Position numbers and translations under genes: made by a program
In this document: one piece after another, positions 13,911 to 22,249 of the stretch
How positions within the stretch are numbered: position 1 is the stretch's first letter
Layout: each line of letters opens with the position of its first letter
The notes under the pieces: generated by a model
What the model was told of the DNA's origin: nothing
What the model saw: only the letters and a program-made list of their open reading frames with translations
Databases searched by the model: none
Assembly: GCA_041686355.1 (NCBI GenBank)
Contig: JAWLDZ010000022.1
Coordinates: forward strand, 1-32,370
Reading direction: 5' to 3'
DNA length: 32,370 nucleotides
From: DSBN01 sp041686355
GTDB taxonomy: Bacteria > Spirochaetota > Spirochaetia > DSM-16054 > Sediminispirochaetaceae

Positions 13911-14519
13911 CTAATCGTAGTTCCGAATTATAAACTCGAGCTTGCCGAGGACCGTTACATTTTGCGAGTAAATGGGTGGATATACCGGATTTTCGGCTTT
14001 GAGTTTGATGCGGTTTTTTTCGTGAAAAAATTTTTTTAGAGTCACCGCATCCTCATTCACACGGGCCACCACAATATCTCCGTTATTTGCGGTGCTCCGC
14101 TGGATAAAAATTGCCGTGTCGCCGTCTAGAATTCCCGCACCCTGCATGCTGTCCCCCTTCACGTGCAGGGCAAAATAGTTACCTGCCTTTAGAGAGGATG
14201 CCGGAAAAGTCAGCATTCTCTCCAGGTTTTCCTCTGCGAACAGTGGTTTCCCAGCTGCTACACTGCCTAACAGTGGAATCTCGGCCATTTCATTCTTCTC
14301 TTCCGAGGGGCTGTGTACCAGTTCAATAGCCCGGGAGCGGTTAAAGTCACATCGAATCTGGTGCTTCTTTTCCAGGGCTTTCAGGTGATCGGAGATGGCC
14401 TTTACCGAGATATCAAAATGGCGGGCGATTTCGCGCATAGTGGGAGGATATCCATGGTTATCGATAAATGTGTGTAAGAAGGCGAGTACCTCTGTCTGAC
14501 GCCTTGTTAGTTCTTTCAT
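13911..14519 (-). CDS. lexA: LexA repressor
   Basis: SOS-response repressor cleaved when RecA is activated. 202 residues: winged-helix DNA-binding domain (TRRQTEVLAFLHTFI, TMREIARHFDISVKAISDHL), then the self-cleaving S24 domain with the Ala89-Gly90 scissile bond in GSVAAGKP, nucleophile S124 in GDSM and general base K162 in TLKKF, all intact. Its ATG overlaps the ntrX stop (ATGA), so it is co-translated with the response regulator. No separate promoter or recognisable SOS box is seen in front of it, unlike the usual autoregulated lexA. The position inside a sigma-54/two-component run is unusual. Confidence 0.95.
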   Translation of the reverse strand: MKELTRRQTEVLAFLHTFIDNHGYPPTMREIARHFDISVKAISDHLKALEKKHQIRCDFNRSRAIELVHSPSEEKNEMAEIPLLGSVAAGKPLFAEENLERMLTFPASSLKAGNYFALHVKGDSMQGAGILDGDTAIFIQRSTANNGDIVVARVNEDAVTLKKFFHEKNRIKLKAENPVYPPIYSQNVTVLGKLEFIIRNYD

Positions 14520-15880
14520 TTTTTCGTTTCAATTCCGTATTTTTTTATCTTCCCGTGCAAGTTACTGGGGTAAATACCCAGTTCTTGAGCGGTGCGTGAA
14601 ATATTATACTCGCAGTGCTCAAGGCGTTGTTCAATTAAAGTGCGCTCAAACTCCGCCTTTGCCTCGTTCAGCTGCATGTCAGAGTATTTCTGCAAACCCT
14701 GGGGTACTTTCTGCATCTTCTTCTCTTGTAGAAAGTGGCTTACCAGCTCCGCAGATATCTCCGGTTCGTCTGTCATAATATTAATACGTTCTATGAAATT
14801 TTTCAATTCTCTTATATTTCCGGGCCAACTGTAGTGCTTAAGCGATTTCATTGCCTCCGAAGTAAAACTGCGGGGCGGCTGATCCGGAAGGGGATTGTAC
14901 TTGTGCATAAAGTAGTCTACCAGAAGCGGCAGGTCTGCAACCCGCTCCCGCAGGGGCGGTACACGTATCGGTACCACATTCAGCCGGAAAAAGAGGTCCT
15001 CCCGGAAGCGTCCGGCGGCAATCTCCTCTTCGATGTTCTTATTAGTAGCGGTAAGCAGTCGAATATCTACCTGGATGGATTTCTCTCCACCAACCCTTTC
15101 AAACTGCTGTTCCTGAATCGCCCGCAGTACCTTTGCCTGGGCACTGAGGGTCATATCCGCAATCTCGTCTAAAAACAGAGTCCCCCCGTGGGCAATTTCA
15201 AACTTTCCCTTTCTTCGAGAGACTGCGGAGGTGAAGGCCCCCCGCTCATGTCCAAATAGTTCACTCTCCAGCAAGGTGTCGGGTATGGCGGCGCAGTTTA
15301 CTTCGATAAAAGAGGCCTCGGCTCTACGGCTGCGGCGGTGAATCTCGCGGGCAACTAATTCCTTGCCGGTACCGTTTTCGCCGGTAATCAAGACTTTCGC
15401 ATCAGAGGCGGCACTTTGATGGATTCTCTCCCAGATAGCCTCCATCTGCGGGCTTGAGCCGATCATCTCATCTTCTTGAAATAGAGAGGCCCGCAGCTGT
15501 TTGTTCTCTTGTTTAAGGTCGCGCAGCTCCAGGGAGTTTCCCACCAGAGTAATTACTTTATCCAGGGAGAGGGGTTTTTCTAAAAAATCGAAGGCCCCGT
15601 TTTTTACTGCTTTGACGGCCATATCGATGTTGGCATGTCCAGAGATCACGATTACATTCAGATCAGGGTGAAGTTCTTTAATTTCCTTGAGCACATCTAT
15701 TCCCCCTTTATGAGGAAGCCATACATCCAGAATAACCAGATCCACCGAATCATTTCTGATAATGTCCATGCCCTCGAGTCCGTCGGCGGCACTGAGCACA
15801 CGGTAGTTCTCATCTTCCAATATATCGGTAAGAACCGTACGAATACCGGGTTCATCGTCAATTATTAAAATAGTGCTCAT
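14516..15880 (-). CDS. ntrX: NtrX-like sigma-54-dependent response regulator
   Basis: 454 residues: receiver domain with phospho-acceptor D52 (LVILDVWLP), a linker coiled coil (about 115-132), AAA+ domain with Walker A GENGTGKE (167-174) and Walker B GGTLFLDEI (232-240), and a Fis-type helix-turn-helix at the C-terminus (NISRTAQELGIYPSNLHGKIKKYGI). The receiver resembles NtrX more than NtrC (EPGIRTVLTDILEDENY, EKPLSLDKV). The sigma-54 contact loop reads GAFTSA (214-219) where the family consensus is GAFTGA. It overlaps both ntrY and lexA by 4 bp. RpoN is encoded in the same run, so it probably works with that sigma factor, unless the loop change weakens the contact. Targets are unknown. Confidence 0.92.
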   Translation of the reverse strand: MSTILIIDDEPGIRTVLTDILEDENYRVLSAADGLEGMDIIRNDSVDLVILDVWLPHKGGIDVLKEIKELHPDLNVIVISGHANIDMAVKAVKNGAFDFLEKPLSLDKVITLVGNSLELRDLKQENKQLRASLFQEDEMIGSSPQMEAIWERIHQSAASDAKVLITGENGTGKELVAREIHRRSRRAEASFIEVNCAAIPDTLLESELFGHERGAFTSAVSRRKGKFEIAHGGTLFLDEIADMTLSAQAKVLRAIQEQQFERVGGEKSIQVDIRLLTATNKNIEEEIAAGRFREDLFFRLNVVPIRVPPLRERVADLPLLVDYFMHKYNPLPDQPPRSFTSEAMKSLKHYSWPGNIRELKNFIERINIMTDEPEISAELVSHFLQEKKMQKVPQGLQKYSDMQLNEAKAEFERTLIEQRLEHCEYNISRTAQELGIYPSNLHGKIKKYGIETKK

Positions 15881-17658
15881 ACAAGTTGCTCCAATGGAAG
15901 GTCGATATAAAAGGTTGTACCAATGTGCTCTTCTGTTTCAAACCAGATCTGCCCCTGGTGATCAGCCACTATGCGCTCTACAATTGGGAGTCCCAGGCCG
16001 GTGCCGGTCTCTTTGGTAGTAAAATATGGATGAAAGACCTTTTGTTCAAGTTCTCGAGGGATCCCGCGTCCTGAATCTTCAATCTTGATTCTACAGTAAT
16101 GGGTATGCCCCTTTCTGACAAGGTCCGTACTGATTGAAATGCTCCCTTTTTCCGCTTCGATCGATTCAAATGAGTTTTTCAGTAAATTTGAGAACACTCG
16201 GGTCATCTGATGGACATCCAGGCTTATATTAACCTGCTCTAGGGAATCGACGTCTACCTCGATATTTGGGTAAGAGGGCTGGTAGGTTTCTAGGACACTA
16301 ACGATTAATTCGCGAATATTGGTTGACTGGAAATGAGGGGTCGGAAGTTTTGCGAAATCACGAAATTCCCCCAGTAGCTGGTTTAAGTGCTCAATTTCCT
16401 GTGAAATTGAACCCACCGAAGATTCGATGATATGTCCCAGTTTTGGCGACTTCTGATTATAGGCTCGTTCAATCCGCTGGGCTGAAAGAATTATGGGGGT
16501 AAGGGGATTCTTTATCTCATGGGCCATTCGCTGGGCTATCTCCTGCCATGCGGTAACTTTTTCAGTCTGCATGAGTTTAGTACGGGATTGTTCAAGCTCC
16601 GATACCATGGAGTTGAAACTACTGACCAACAGGGCTAACTCATCCTCGGAACGTGTGAGGATACGGAAGGAGTAATCGCCGCTAATAACCCGCTGGATTG
16701 CATCCTCCAGATGAACAATCGGGCGAATAATCTCATCGCTCAGTAGAAATCCAATCAAAATAGACAGCAGAAGGATGGGAAACGAAAAGAGTGAAAAGAA
16801 AACAAGCAGGGCCAGAAAAAAAGTGTTCTGGAACTCATTGTATTGGGAAAAAGCCTGCAGGGTTGTAGTAATGTTTTGCGCCTTGCTGTCAAAGCCATGA
16901 GGCAGAATTACACTTAATACTACCGCCAATTTAGTGCTATCTTGAGAACCCTCCGGCAGCGGTAAAAAGGTAATACTGCGGAGAATAGTCAAAGAGCCGG
17001 TTTTTACTCGCGGCAGTAAGCCCTCCACGGAGGTTAGGGGCAAGTTGTTCAGATAAGCATCTGATTCACCTGTAAATGAGATGTGGGTTCCGTCTGTAAG
17101 AAAAATCTGCATGGCATCTAAGTGGGGGTAGATAGAGGTAAGGGCACTCCAGCTTTCATCGGAGTTCGGGTAATTTTCTTCAATTATTCCAGTGGTCACT
17201 GCACTTTGTGAGAAGGTTTCAAGTTGCTGCAGGGTAGTCTGGTTGTATTGCAGCGCAATGTCGAGGCTGCCCTGTAAAGCATTCTGGATCTTGCTCGAAA
17301 ACCAGGAATCCATAGTAGTGCGTAGAAAGCTGATAGAAAGGACTCCCTGGGGTACCGAAGCGAGTATGGAAATAAAAGTGAAAAAGATTACAAGCTTAAC
17401 CTTAAACCGGCTGCCGGGGTGTCCGCTTTTGCGCTCCTTTATCAGTTTATTGATATTGTAACCAACCGAAAAAATAAGGAAGAGGGGCAGCAGAATTGCC
17501 AATGGGATAAATACAAGGCGTGACAAAACGGTGCCTCTTGCAATTTCCGACAGCAGCTGTTGAGCGAAAAGGAGCAGCAGAGCAATCAATAGTATGTAGA
17601 TGATTACTATTCTAATGAGACCTATGGTGCTGCTTTGACCTATAGAGCGGCGTTGCAT
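15877..17658 (-). CDS. ntrY: NtrY-like membrane sensor histidine kinase
   Basis: 593 residues. Transmembrane segments at about 14-35, 47-66, 87-110 and 279-306 enclose a periplasmic sensor region (about 111-278). HAMP follows (about 307-358), then HisKA with phospho-acceptor H380 in RMAHEIKNPLTP, and an ATPase domain with N box NLLKNSFESIEA, G1 DSGRGIP and G2 GTGLGLPIV. The HisKA sequence NPLTPIILSAQRIERAY is NtrY-like. No PAS domain was recognised between HAMP and HisKA, although NtrY usually has one. It overlaps ntrX by 4 bp and starts one base after the DUF4390 gene. The signal sensed is unknown. Confidence 0.93.
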   Translation of the reverse strand: MQRRSIGQSSTIGLIRIVIIYILLIALLLLFAQQLLSEIARGTVLSRLVFIPLAILLPLFLIFSVGYNINKLIKERKSGHPGSRFKVKLVIFFTFISILASVPQGVLSISFLRTTMDSWFSSKIQNALQGSLDIALQYNQTTLQQLETFSQSAVTTGIIEENYPNSDESWSALTSIYPHLDAMQIFLTDGTHISFTGESDAYLNNLPLTSVEGLLPRVKTGSLTILRSITFLPLPEGSQDSTKLAVVLSVILPHGFDSKAQNITTTLQAFSQYNEFQNTFFLALLVFFSLFSFPILLLSILIGFLLSDEIIRPIVHLEDAIQRVISGDYSFRILTRSEDELALLVSSFNSMVSELEQSRTKLMQTEKVTAWQEIAQRMAHEIKNPLTPIILSAQRIERAYNQKSPKLGHIIESSVGSISQEIEHLNQLLGEFRDFAKLPTPHFQSTNIRELIVSVLETYQPSYPNIEVDVDSLEQVNISLDVHQMTRVFSNLLKNSFESIEAEKGSISISTDLVRKGHTHYCRIKIEDSGRGIPRELEQKVFHPYFTTKETGTGLGLPIVERIVADHQGQIWFETEEHIGTTFYIDLPLEQLV

Positions 17659-17659
17659 A

Positions 17660-18295
17660 TTAAGTTCCAGCCTCCTGATCGTCTTTGGACTCTGGTATTG
17701 GCACCTGGGTCCATCCGGTTGTTACCTGGTGATTTATAAGAAACGGCTCAAGCACATTTAAAGGTGGTATGAGTAAACGGGGGGTGAACTTTACACGGAA
17801 GCGGAGGTAAATCATAGAGTGGTGTGCAGCGGGCTCCTGGAAACTAATCCGAACAGAGCGAAGGGCACTGAAAAAATTCGCAGTCTCAAGATACTCCCGA
17901 GTTTCTGTAAGCTTGTTCTGAGTGCTTGTTTCTAGGCGATACATTTTCGAAAAGGGGTCATATCTGCCATTATAGATGATCCTCTGTTCTTCAAGCAGTT
18001 GATCCCCCAAAAAGCTCCAAACCCCTTCCGACTTGTTGAAGAGACGCACTTCAAACTGAACTTGCGAAGTTTGGCCGGTTCGGAATACTTGTCGTACCTC
18101 ATCTACCGGGAAATCCGTGATTTGCAGAATTAAGATGATCCGGTCGTCTTGTTGATAGATGCTGTGATCAATTTCTAAGCTGAAGAGCAGGGCAGGATGT
18201 AAGGAGAAAATGAGTACTAGGATAGCTGCCTTAAATGCACTACTCTTCTTCAAACCGGTTTTCAAATAGTTTTGCAATGGCTTCGACCGCATCAT
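17660..18295 (-). CDS. DUF4390-family exported protein
   Basis: About 211 residues with an N-terminal hydrophobic export signal (FKAAILVLIFSLHPALLFSLE) and an all-beta looking body (IILILQITDFPVDEVRQ, YDPFSKMYRLETS, HSMIYLRFRVKFTP). The match to DUF4390 rests on general resemblance and on position: in beta-proteobacteria a DUF4390 gene commonly precedes ntrY-ntrX, as here. It probably lies in the periplasm or at the membrane and may serve the NtrY sensor. The start is uncertain: ATG at 18295 overlaps ptsH by 56 bp, and a TTG nearer the ptsH stop is possible. The end lies one base before the ntrY ATG. Confidence 0.72.
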   Translation of the reverse strand: MMRSKPLQNYLKTGLKKSSAFKAAILVLIFSLHPALLFSLEIDHSIYQQDDRIILILQITDFPVDEVRQVFRTGQTSQVQFEVRLFNKSEGVWSFLGDQLLEEQRIIYNGRYDPFSKMYRLETSTQNKLTETREYLETANFFSALRSVRISFQEPAAHHSMIYLRFRVKFTPRLLIPPLNVLEPFLINHQVTTGWTQVPIPESKDDQEAGT

Positions 18296-18506
18296 TTTCG
18301 TCGGGCCCTTCGGCCATGATCGAAATGCTCGATTTGTAACTCGCCCCAAGTGTAATTATTCCCATGATCGATTTACTGTTTATCCGCATAGTGTCTTTTT
18401 CAAGAAAAATTTCAGATTCATACTGGTTTGCAGTATTTACGATGAGTGCGGCTGGTCGGGCATGTATTCCAGCCCTATTCTTAATAGTAACTGTTTTACT
18501 TGTCAT
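18240..18506 (-). CDS. ptsH: phosphocarrier protein HPr
   Basis: 88 residues with both regulatory sites: H15 in GIHARPAA (phosphorylated by enzyme I) and S46 in INSKSIMGI (phosphorylated by HPr kinase). In Firmicutes-type regulation Ser-phosphorylated HPr is a co-repressor. Many spirochaetes and proteobacteria with hprK lack a full sugar PTS and use HPr for regulation only. No enzyme I or sugar permease is in the window. It starts 35 bp after hprK. The gap holds a short tandem repeat that provides AGGA before the ATG. Confidence 0.96.
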   Translation of the reverse strand: MTSKTVTIKNRAGIHARPAALIVNTANQYESEIFLEKDTMRINSKSIMGIITLGASYKSSISIMAEGPDENDAVEAIAKLFENRFEEE

Positions 18507-18513
18507 TTATTTT

Positions 18514-18549
18514 CCTAAAAATAATCCCTAAAAAATAATCTCTAAAAAG
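18514..18549 (-). repeat. short tandem repeat between hprK and ptsH
   Basis: On the minus strand three imperfect units of about 12-14 bp, each a T-run followed by AGRGATTA or similar, span the hprK stop and the ptsH ribosome site. Changes in copy number would move the AGGA relative to the ATG little, so the effect is unclear. Confidence 0.5.
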
Positions 18550-19525
18550 TATCTGTGTCGTTGAAATATAGATTACGGGCATTTTCGCTTTCGAGCCATT
18601 TTAACACGTTTTGGTTGAAATCGCGGGCGGAAAAATAACCCATTTTTTTCAGACGTTCGTTCATCGCTGCTGTCTCGATGATTATGGGAATGTTTCTACC
18701 CGGTTTGACCGGAATTATGAGGGCAGGAATTTTTACTCCCAACATCTCCTTGTTTGTATCTCCGGAACCAAGGCGGTCATAGACCTTTTCTGCATCCCAT
18801 TCCTCGAGCTCTACAAGCAGTTGCACCTGTTTTTTATCTCGAATGGCACCTACTCCGAACAGGTGGCTTACGTTTATTATTCCTATCCCCCTGATTTCCA
18901 TATGGTGTCCAAGGGACTGATTTTGGGAAGCGCCGATCAGCAGGTTTCCGTTCATCCGTTTTAATTCGACCGAGTCGTCACTGATAAGCCGGTGGCCCCG
19001 TTCAATAAGTTCCAGGGCGGTTTCACTTTTCCCTACTCCGCTTGAACCGCGTATAAGTACTCCAATACCGAACACTTCAACCAGGACTCCGTGAACTACC
19101 TCTTTCGGGGCAAAAATATCGTTGAGTGCGCGCATCAGCCGCAGCGCGAACTCTCCGGAGGGAAGATCGGTTTGCAGAATTGGACACTCCGCATCTTCGG
19201 CAATTTTCATGGTTTTTTCGCCTGGAGTGTAGGAATTTGCAAATACGCAGCAGGGGATGAGGTAGGAGAACATCTTTTCAATTGTTTCGAGGTTGTCCTC
19301 CTGCTCGAGTTTATTGATATAAGCTATTTCGCCACGTCCAAAGAGCTGGATGCGTTCGTGAGCAAACTCATCAAAAAAACCGCTCAGAGTGAGACCTGGT
19401 CGGTTTATCTCAGGCTCCCGGATAGTTCGCACTAAACCCGGACGTCCGCCGATACACTTCAAATTGAGGGCATTATGCTCTTTTAAGTCAAGATCGAGCA
19501 GATCTAAAACGCTAAATGAATCCAT
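18542..19525 (-). CDS. hprK: HPr kinase/phosphorylase
   Basis: Phosphorylates and dephosphorylates HPr at Ser46 in response to energy status. 327 residues: N-terminal MurF-like domain (1 to about 130), then the catalytic P-loop GSSGVGKS (160-167), H145, the acidic pair D183-D184, and the family signature EIRGIGIINV (210-219). Full length with all key residues. An extended -10 box TGTTATAGT ends 10 bases before the ATG and there is no ribosome site, so it may be read from a nearly leaderless message as well as from hpf read-through. ptsH follows. Confidence 0.95.
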   Translation of the reverse strand: MDSFSVLDLLDLDLKEHNALNLKCIGGRPGLVRTIREPEINRPGLTLSGFFDEFAHERIQLFGRGEIAYINKLEQEDNLETIEKMFSYLIPCCVFANSYTPGEKTMKIAEDAECPILQTDLPSGEFALRLMRALNDIFAPKEVVHGVLVEVFGIGVLIRGSSGVGKSETALELIERGHRLISDDSVELKRMNGNLLIGASQNQSLGHHMEIRGIGIINVSHLFGVGAIRDKKQVQLLVELEEWDAEKVYDRLGSGDTNKEMLGVKIPALIIPVKPGRNIPIIIETAAMNERLKKMGYFSARDFNQNVLKWLESENARNLYFNDTDTF

Positions 19526-19535
19526 AGTTGCATTA

Positions 19536-19544
19536 ACTATAACA
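19536..19544 (-). promoter_or_regulatory. extended -10 promoter before hprK
   Basis: TGT-TATAGT with no clear -35. The box ends 10 nt from the ATG. Confidence 0.4.
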
Positions 19545-19631
19545 AAAAGTAGGGATCAAGGAAAGATACTAACCCAAGATACTACCCCTTACTTGTAAGA
19601 GCGTGTTCTGTTGAATAAATTTCGGCGGAAC

Positions 19632-19922
19632 TCAGTGCTCCCGCACCTTCTTTTTTTCCTTTCGGACGACATGCTCCAGCTTATCGATCATCAGTTCAAT
19701 TGCCTCATAGAGCTCATGGCTCTCGGCCCCTACATGGGAGGAATGGCCCCAGCGAAAGTTTATATTGCTTTCGACTGAATAACGGGGTCGGTTTTGTGTA
19801 ATAGTAATGAGAAGATCCATTATATATTCATTGGCAAAACTGATTTTTTCCAGTTTCCGGTCAATGAACTCCTTAGTTGCATCGCTTAAATCGTAGTGAA
19901 CACCCTTGATTTCAAAGTTCAT
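19632..19922 (-). CDS. hpf: ribosome hibernation promoting factor, short form
   Basis: 96 residues of the HPF/RaiA fold (MNFEIKGVHYDLSDATKEFIDRK type start, later DLLITITQNRPRYSVESNI and HELYEAIELMIDKLEHVVRK). It binds the decoding centre of idle ribosomes. It lacks the C-terminal dimerisation domain of long HPF, so it is the short type. It follows rpoN by 83 bp, the same order as in proteobacteria, with its own promoter and a strong GAGGAGG site. Confidence 0.93.
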   Translation of the reverse strand: MNFEIKGVHYDLSDATKEFIDRKLEKISFANEYIMDLLITITQNRPRYSVESNINFRWGHSSHVGAESHELYEAIELMIDKLEHVVRKEKKKVREH

Positions 19923-19955
19923 GCAAGTTCCTCCTCATATATATGTTCTTCTTAA

Positions 19956-19984
19956 AACATATTCCGCCCCGTATGAACTGTCAA
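19956..19984 (-). promoter_or_regulatory. hpf promoter
   Basis: Consensus TTGACA (19979-19984), 17 bases, TATGTT (19956-19961), giving a leader of about 27 nt that contains GAGGAGG. It would let hpf and genes below be expressed apart from rpoN. Confidence 0.65.
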
Positions 19985-20005
19985 ATTTTTTTGATGCTTG
20001 AATGC

Positions 20006-21391
20006 TTACCGGTGATAAGAGGAGTCAATTGCCAGCTCTTTGCGATACTTGGTGACAGTGCGCCGAGCGATGGAGATACCGCGCTTTTTCAGAATATCGG
20101 AGATTTTTTGGTCGGAGAGGCTTTTTTCATCCCGTCCGTGCTCTTCAAGGATCTCTTTAATAATCTCTTTTACCGCCCCCTTTGAGTAGCGGCCGCTTCC
20201 GGTGCTGGAGACCTGGTTTGAAAAGAAGTACTTGAGAGGAAAAATACCCCATTCAGTTTGGATATATTTTGAGTTTACTATGCGCGATACAGTTGTCTCG
20301 TGCACCTGTACTTCTGCAGCCACGTCTTTCAGGGTCAGTGGTGCCAACTGCTTGGGACCGTACAGGAAAAACTTACGTTGAAATTCGAGGATGGTGCGGG
20401 CAATTTTGATGAGGGTCTGATTGCGTTGATTAATACTGTACATAAACCAGCGGGCATCCCGGACACTCTGTTTTACAAACCTTTTCGTCTGCTTCTCCTC
20501 AGTTTTGTCCTTCTCCTCGGTCTTGTCCTTTTCCTCAAGCTCCTCAAAAAACGGGTTTATTCCGAGCTCCGGAATCTCTTCATCGTTGAGATAGAGCTTA
20601 AACTCGCCCTCTTCGTGGCGGACCACTACATCCGGGATGACGTAGGTGGTAGAGGTGTTTGAGTACAGACGTCCCGGATAGGGGGTTAAAGTTTTGATGA
20701 ACTCGATAATCGACTCGACTTCCGCCTCGTTGATGCCGGTGATTTTGGCTATTTCCTTTGTACTGTTCCGTTCGAGGAGCTCCATGTGCTGCTCGATCAG
20801 TTCTTCGGTATGGGCGGGAGCCTCCGGAGAAAGTTCAGCCTGTACGAGCAGAGACTCTCGGTAATCGCGGGTGCAGACTCCCGGAGGGTCGAACTGCTGG
20901 ATAAGACGGATAAGCTCTTCAAGGTCTGAATACTGCTCTTCGCCAACCAGCTTTTTTGGATCCTCGAGGTGAAACCCGTTTGCATCCAGGTTCCAAATCA
21001 GCAGTTCTCCAATTTCGAACCATTTCTGGGGGATGGGCTGTACACGCAGTTGCCACATGAGGTGCTCCTGCAGTGATTCCGGGCGAGATAAGGCCCCCTC
21101 CATAAATTTCTGTTTTGAGTCGGAAGACTCCTGATCGTATCCGGCAGTATATCCCGGGTCGGAACTGTTTTCAAAGTAATCATTATCTTCACGGGTATTC
21201 GAACCAATTTCATCTAGGGAAACGTCACTCTTTTCGCTGACCAGCTCGAGGGCCGGGTTTTTTTCGAGCTCCTCCTGGATCTTAACTTTGAGTTCCTGCA
21301 GGGGCATGGCCATCATCTGAATAGACTGGTAGAGCTGAGGGCTCATCTTGAGTTTCTGTTGTTGTATTAGTATAGGTTTCTGATATTGCAC
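20006..21391 (-). CDS. rpoN: RNA polymerase sigma-54 factor
   Basis: 461 residues. Region I (IQQQKLKMSPQLYQSIQMM) binds activators, an acidic linker follows, then the core-binding domain (DPPGVCTRDYRESLLVQAE), a helix-turn-helix (LTLKDVAAEVQVHETTVSRIVNSKY) and the RpoN box ARRTVTKYRK (442-451) for the -24 element. A charged repeat KDKTEEKDKTEEK lies at about 290-302. The start is GTG (21389-21391), needed to keep region I whole. AGG is too near it to act as a ribosome site, and a promoter -10 box ends 9 bases upstream. It sits between lptB and hpf as in proteobacteria. Confidence 0.95.
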   Translation of the reverse strand: MQYQKPILIQQQKLKMSPQLYQSIQMMAMPLQELKVKIQEELEKNPALELVSEKSDVSLDEIGSNTREDNDYFENSSDPGYTAGYDQESSDSKQKFMEGALSRPESLQEHLMWQLRVQPIPQKWFEIGELLIWNLDANGFHLEDPKKLVGEEQYSDLEELIRLIQQFDPPGVCTRDYRESLLVQAELSPEAPAHTEELIEQHMELLERNSTKEIAKITGINEAEVESIIEFIKTLTPYPGRLYSNTSTTYVIPDVVVRHEEGEFKLYLNDEEIPELGINPFFEELEEKDKTEEKDKTEEKQTKRFVKQSVRDARWFMYSINQRNQTLIKIARTILEFQRKFFLYGPKQLAPLTLKDVAAEVQVHETTVSRIVNSKYIQTEWGIFPLKYFFSNQVSSTGSGRYSKGAVKEIIKEILEEHGRDEKSLSDQKISDILKKRGISIARRTVTKYRKELAIDSSYHR

Positions 21392-21400
21392 GTACCTAAA

Positions 21401-21429
21401 ATAATGTACTTGTTAGGCCCCTTTGTCAA
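21401..21429 (-). promoter_or_regulatory. rpoN promoter
   Basis: Perfect TTGACA (21424-21429), 17 bases, CATTAT (21401-21406). Only 9 nt separate the -10 from the GTG start codon of rpoN, predicting a leaderless or nearly leaderless transcript. Confidence 0.6.
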
Positions 21430-21481
21430 TTGGAGCAGCCGGCTGGCTGGACCACGCGAAGCTGGGTAAAACAAAGCAGCT

Positions 21482-22249
21482 CTATTCCAGGGGCATATCG
21501 AAATCCCGTCCCAGATAAATCTCCCGGGCGATGGGATTGGCTAAAATTTCATTGCGGCTGCCGTGGGCGAGGATTTCACCCAAGTGAATAATAAAGGATC
21601 GATGGGTGATCGACAGGGTATGCTGGACGTTGTGATCGGTAATCAGTACCCCGACTCCGCGATTTGAAAGATCGGTTACCAGCTGTTTTATCTCTGATAC
21701 GGCGATTGGGTCGATACCGGCAAAGGGTTCATCCAGCAGGAGAAATTTTGGATCGATTGCTAAGCTGCGGGCGATCTCGGTTCTGCGCCGCTCTCCGCCG
21801 GAGAGAGGGTGGGCCTGCTGGTGGCGAATAGATTGTATATTGAACTCATCCAGCAGCTCTTCCAGGCGAGCCCGTTTCTCGTCGTGGGTCAAATCCCGGC
21901 GGGTCTCCAGTATTGCCCAGATGTTGTTTTCCACCGACAGTTTACGGAAGACTGAGGGTTCCTGGGGCAGGTAAGAGATACCCTCCAGGGCACGCCGATA
22001 CATAGGGCGCTGGGTGATATCGGTTTTATTCAGGTAAATTCGTCCGGCGGTAGCTTTAATAAAGCCGACTATCATATAAAATACGGTAGTTTTTCCCGCT
22101 CCATTTGGGCCAAGCAGGCCAACAATCTCGCCGGCGTGCATGGCAAAGGAGACATCCTTGACCGCTTCTTTTTTGCCGTAGCGCTTCTTGAGCCCTTCCA
22201 CCCGCAGTGTGGCGGAATTATTCTCCTGCACTGTTGTTTTCGGCTCCAT
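21482..22249 (-). CDS. lptB: LPS export ABC transporter ATP-binding protein
   Basis: 255 residues powering lipopolysaccharide extraction from the inner membrane with LptF/G. Walker A GPNGAGKT (47-54), signature LSGGERRR (149-156), Walker B LLLDEP with D173-E174 and switch H206 are intact. The LptB-type Q-loop region YLPQEPSVFRKLSVENN is clear. The frame is open further upstream, but the ATG at 22249 has AGGAG seven bases before it. It overlaps the end of lptA by 32 bp. LptF and LptG are not in the window. Confidence 0.95.
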   Translation of the reverse strand: MEPKTTVQENNSATLRVEGLKKRYGKKEAVKDVSFAMHAGEIVGLLGPNGAGKTTVFYMIVGFIKATAGRIYLNKTDITQRPMYRRALEGISYLPQEPSVFRKLSVENNIWAILETRRDLTHDEKRARLEELLDEFNIQSIRHQQAHPLSGGERRRTEIARSLAIDPKFLLLDEPFAGIDPIAVSEIKQLVTDLSNRGVGVLITDHNVQHTLSITHRSFIIHLGEILAHGSRNEILANPIAREIYLGRDFDMPLE

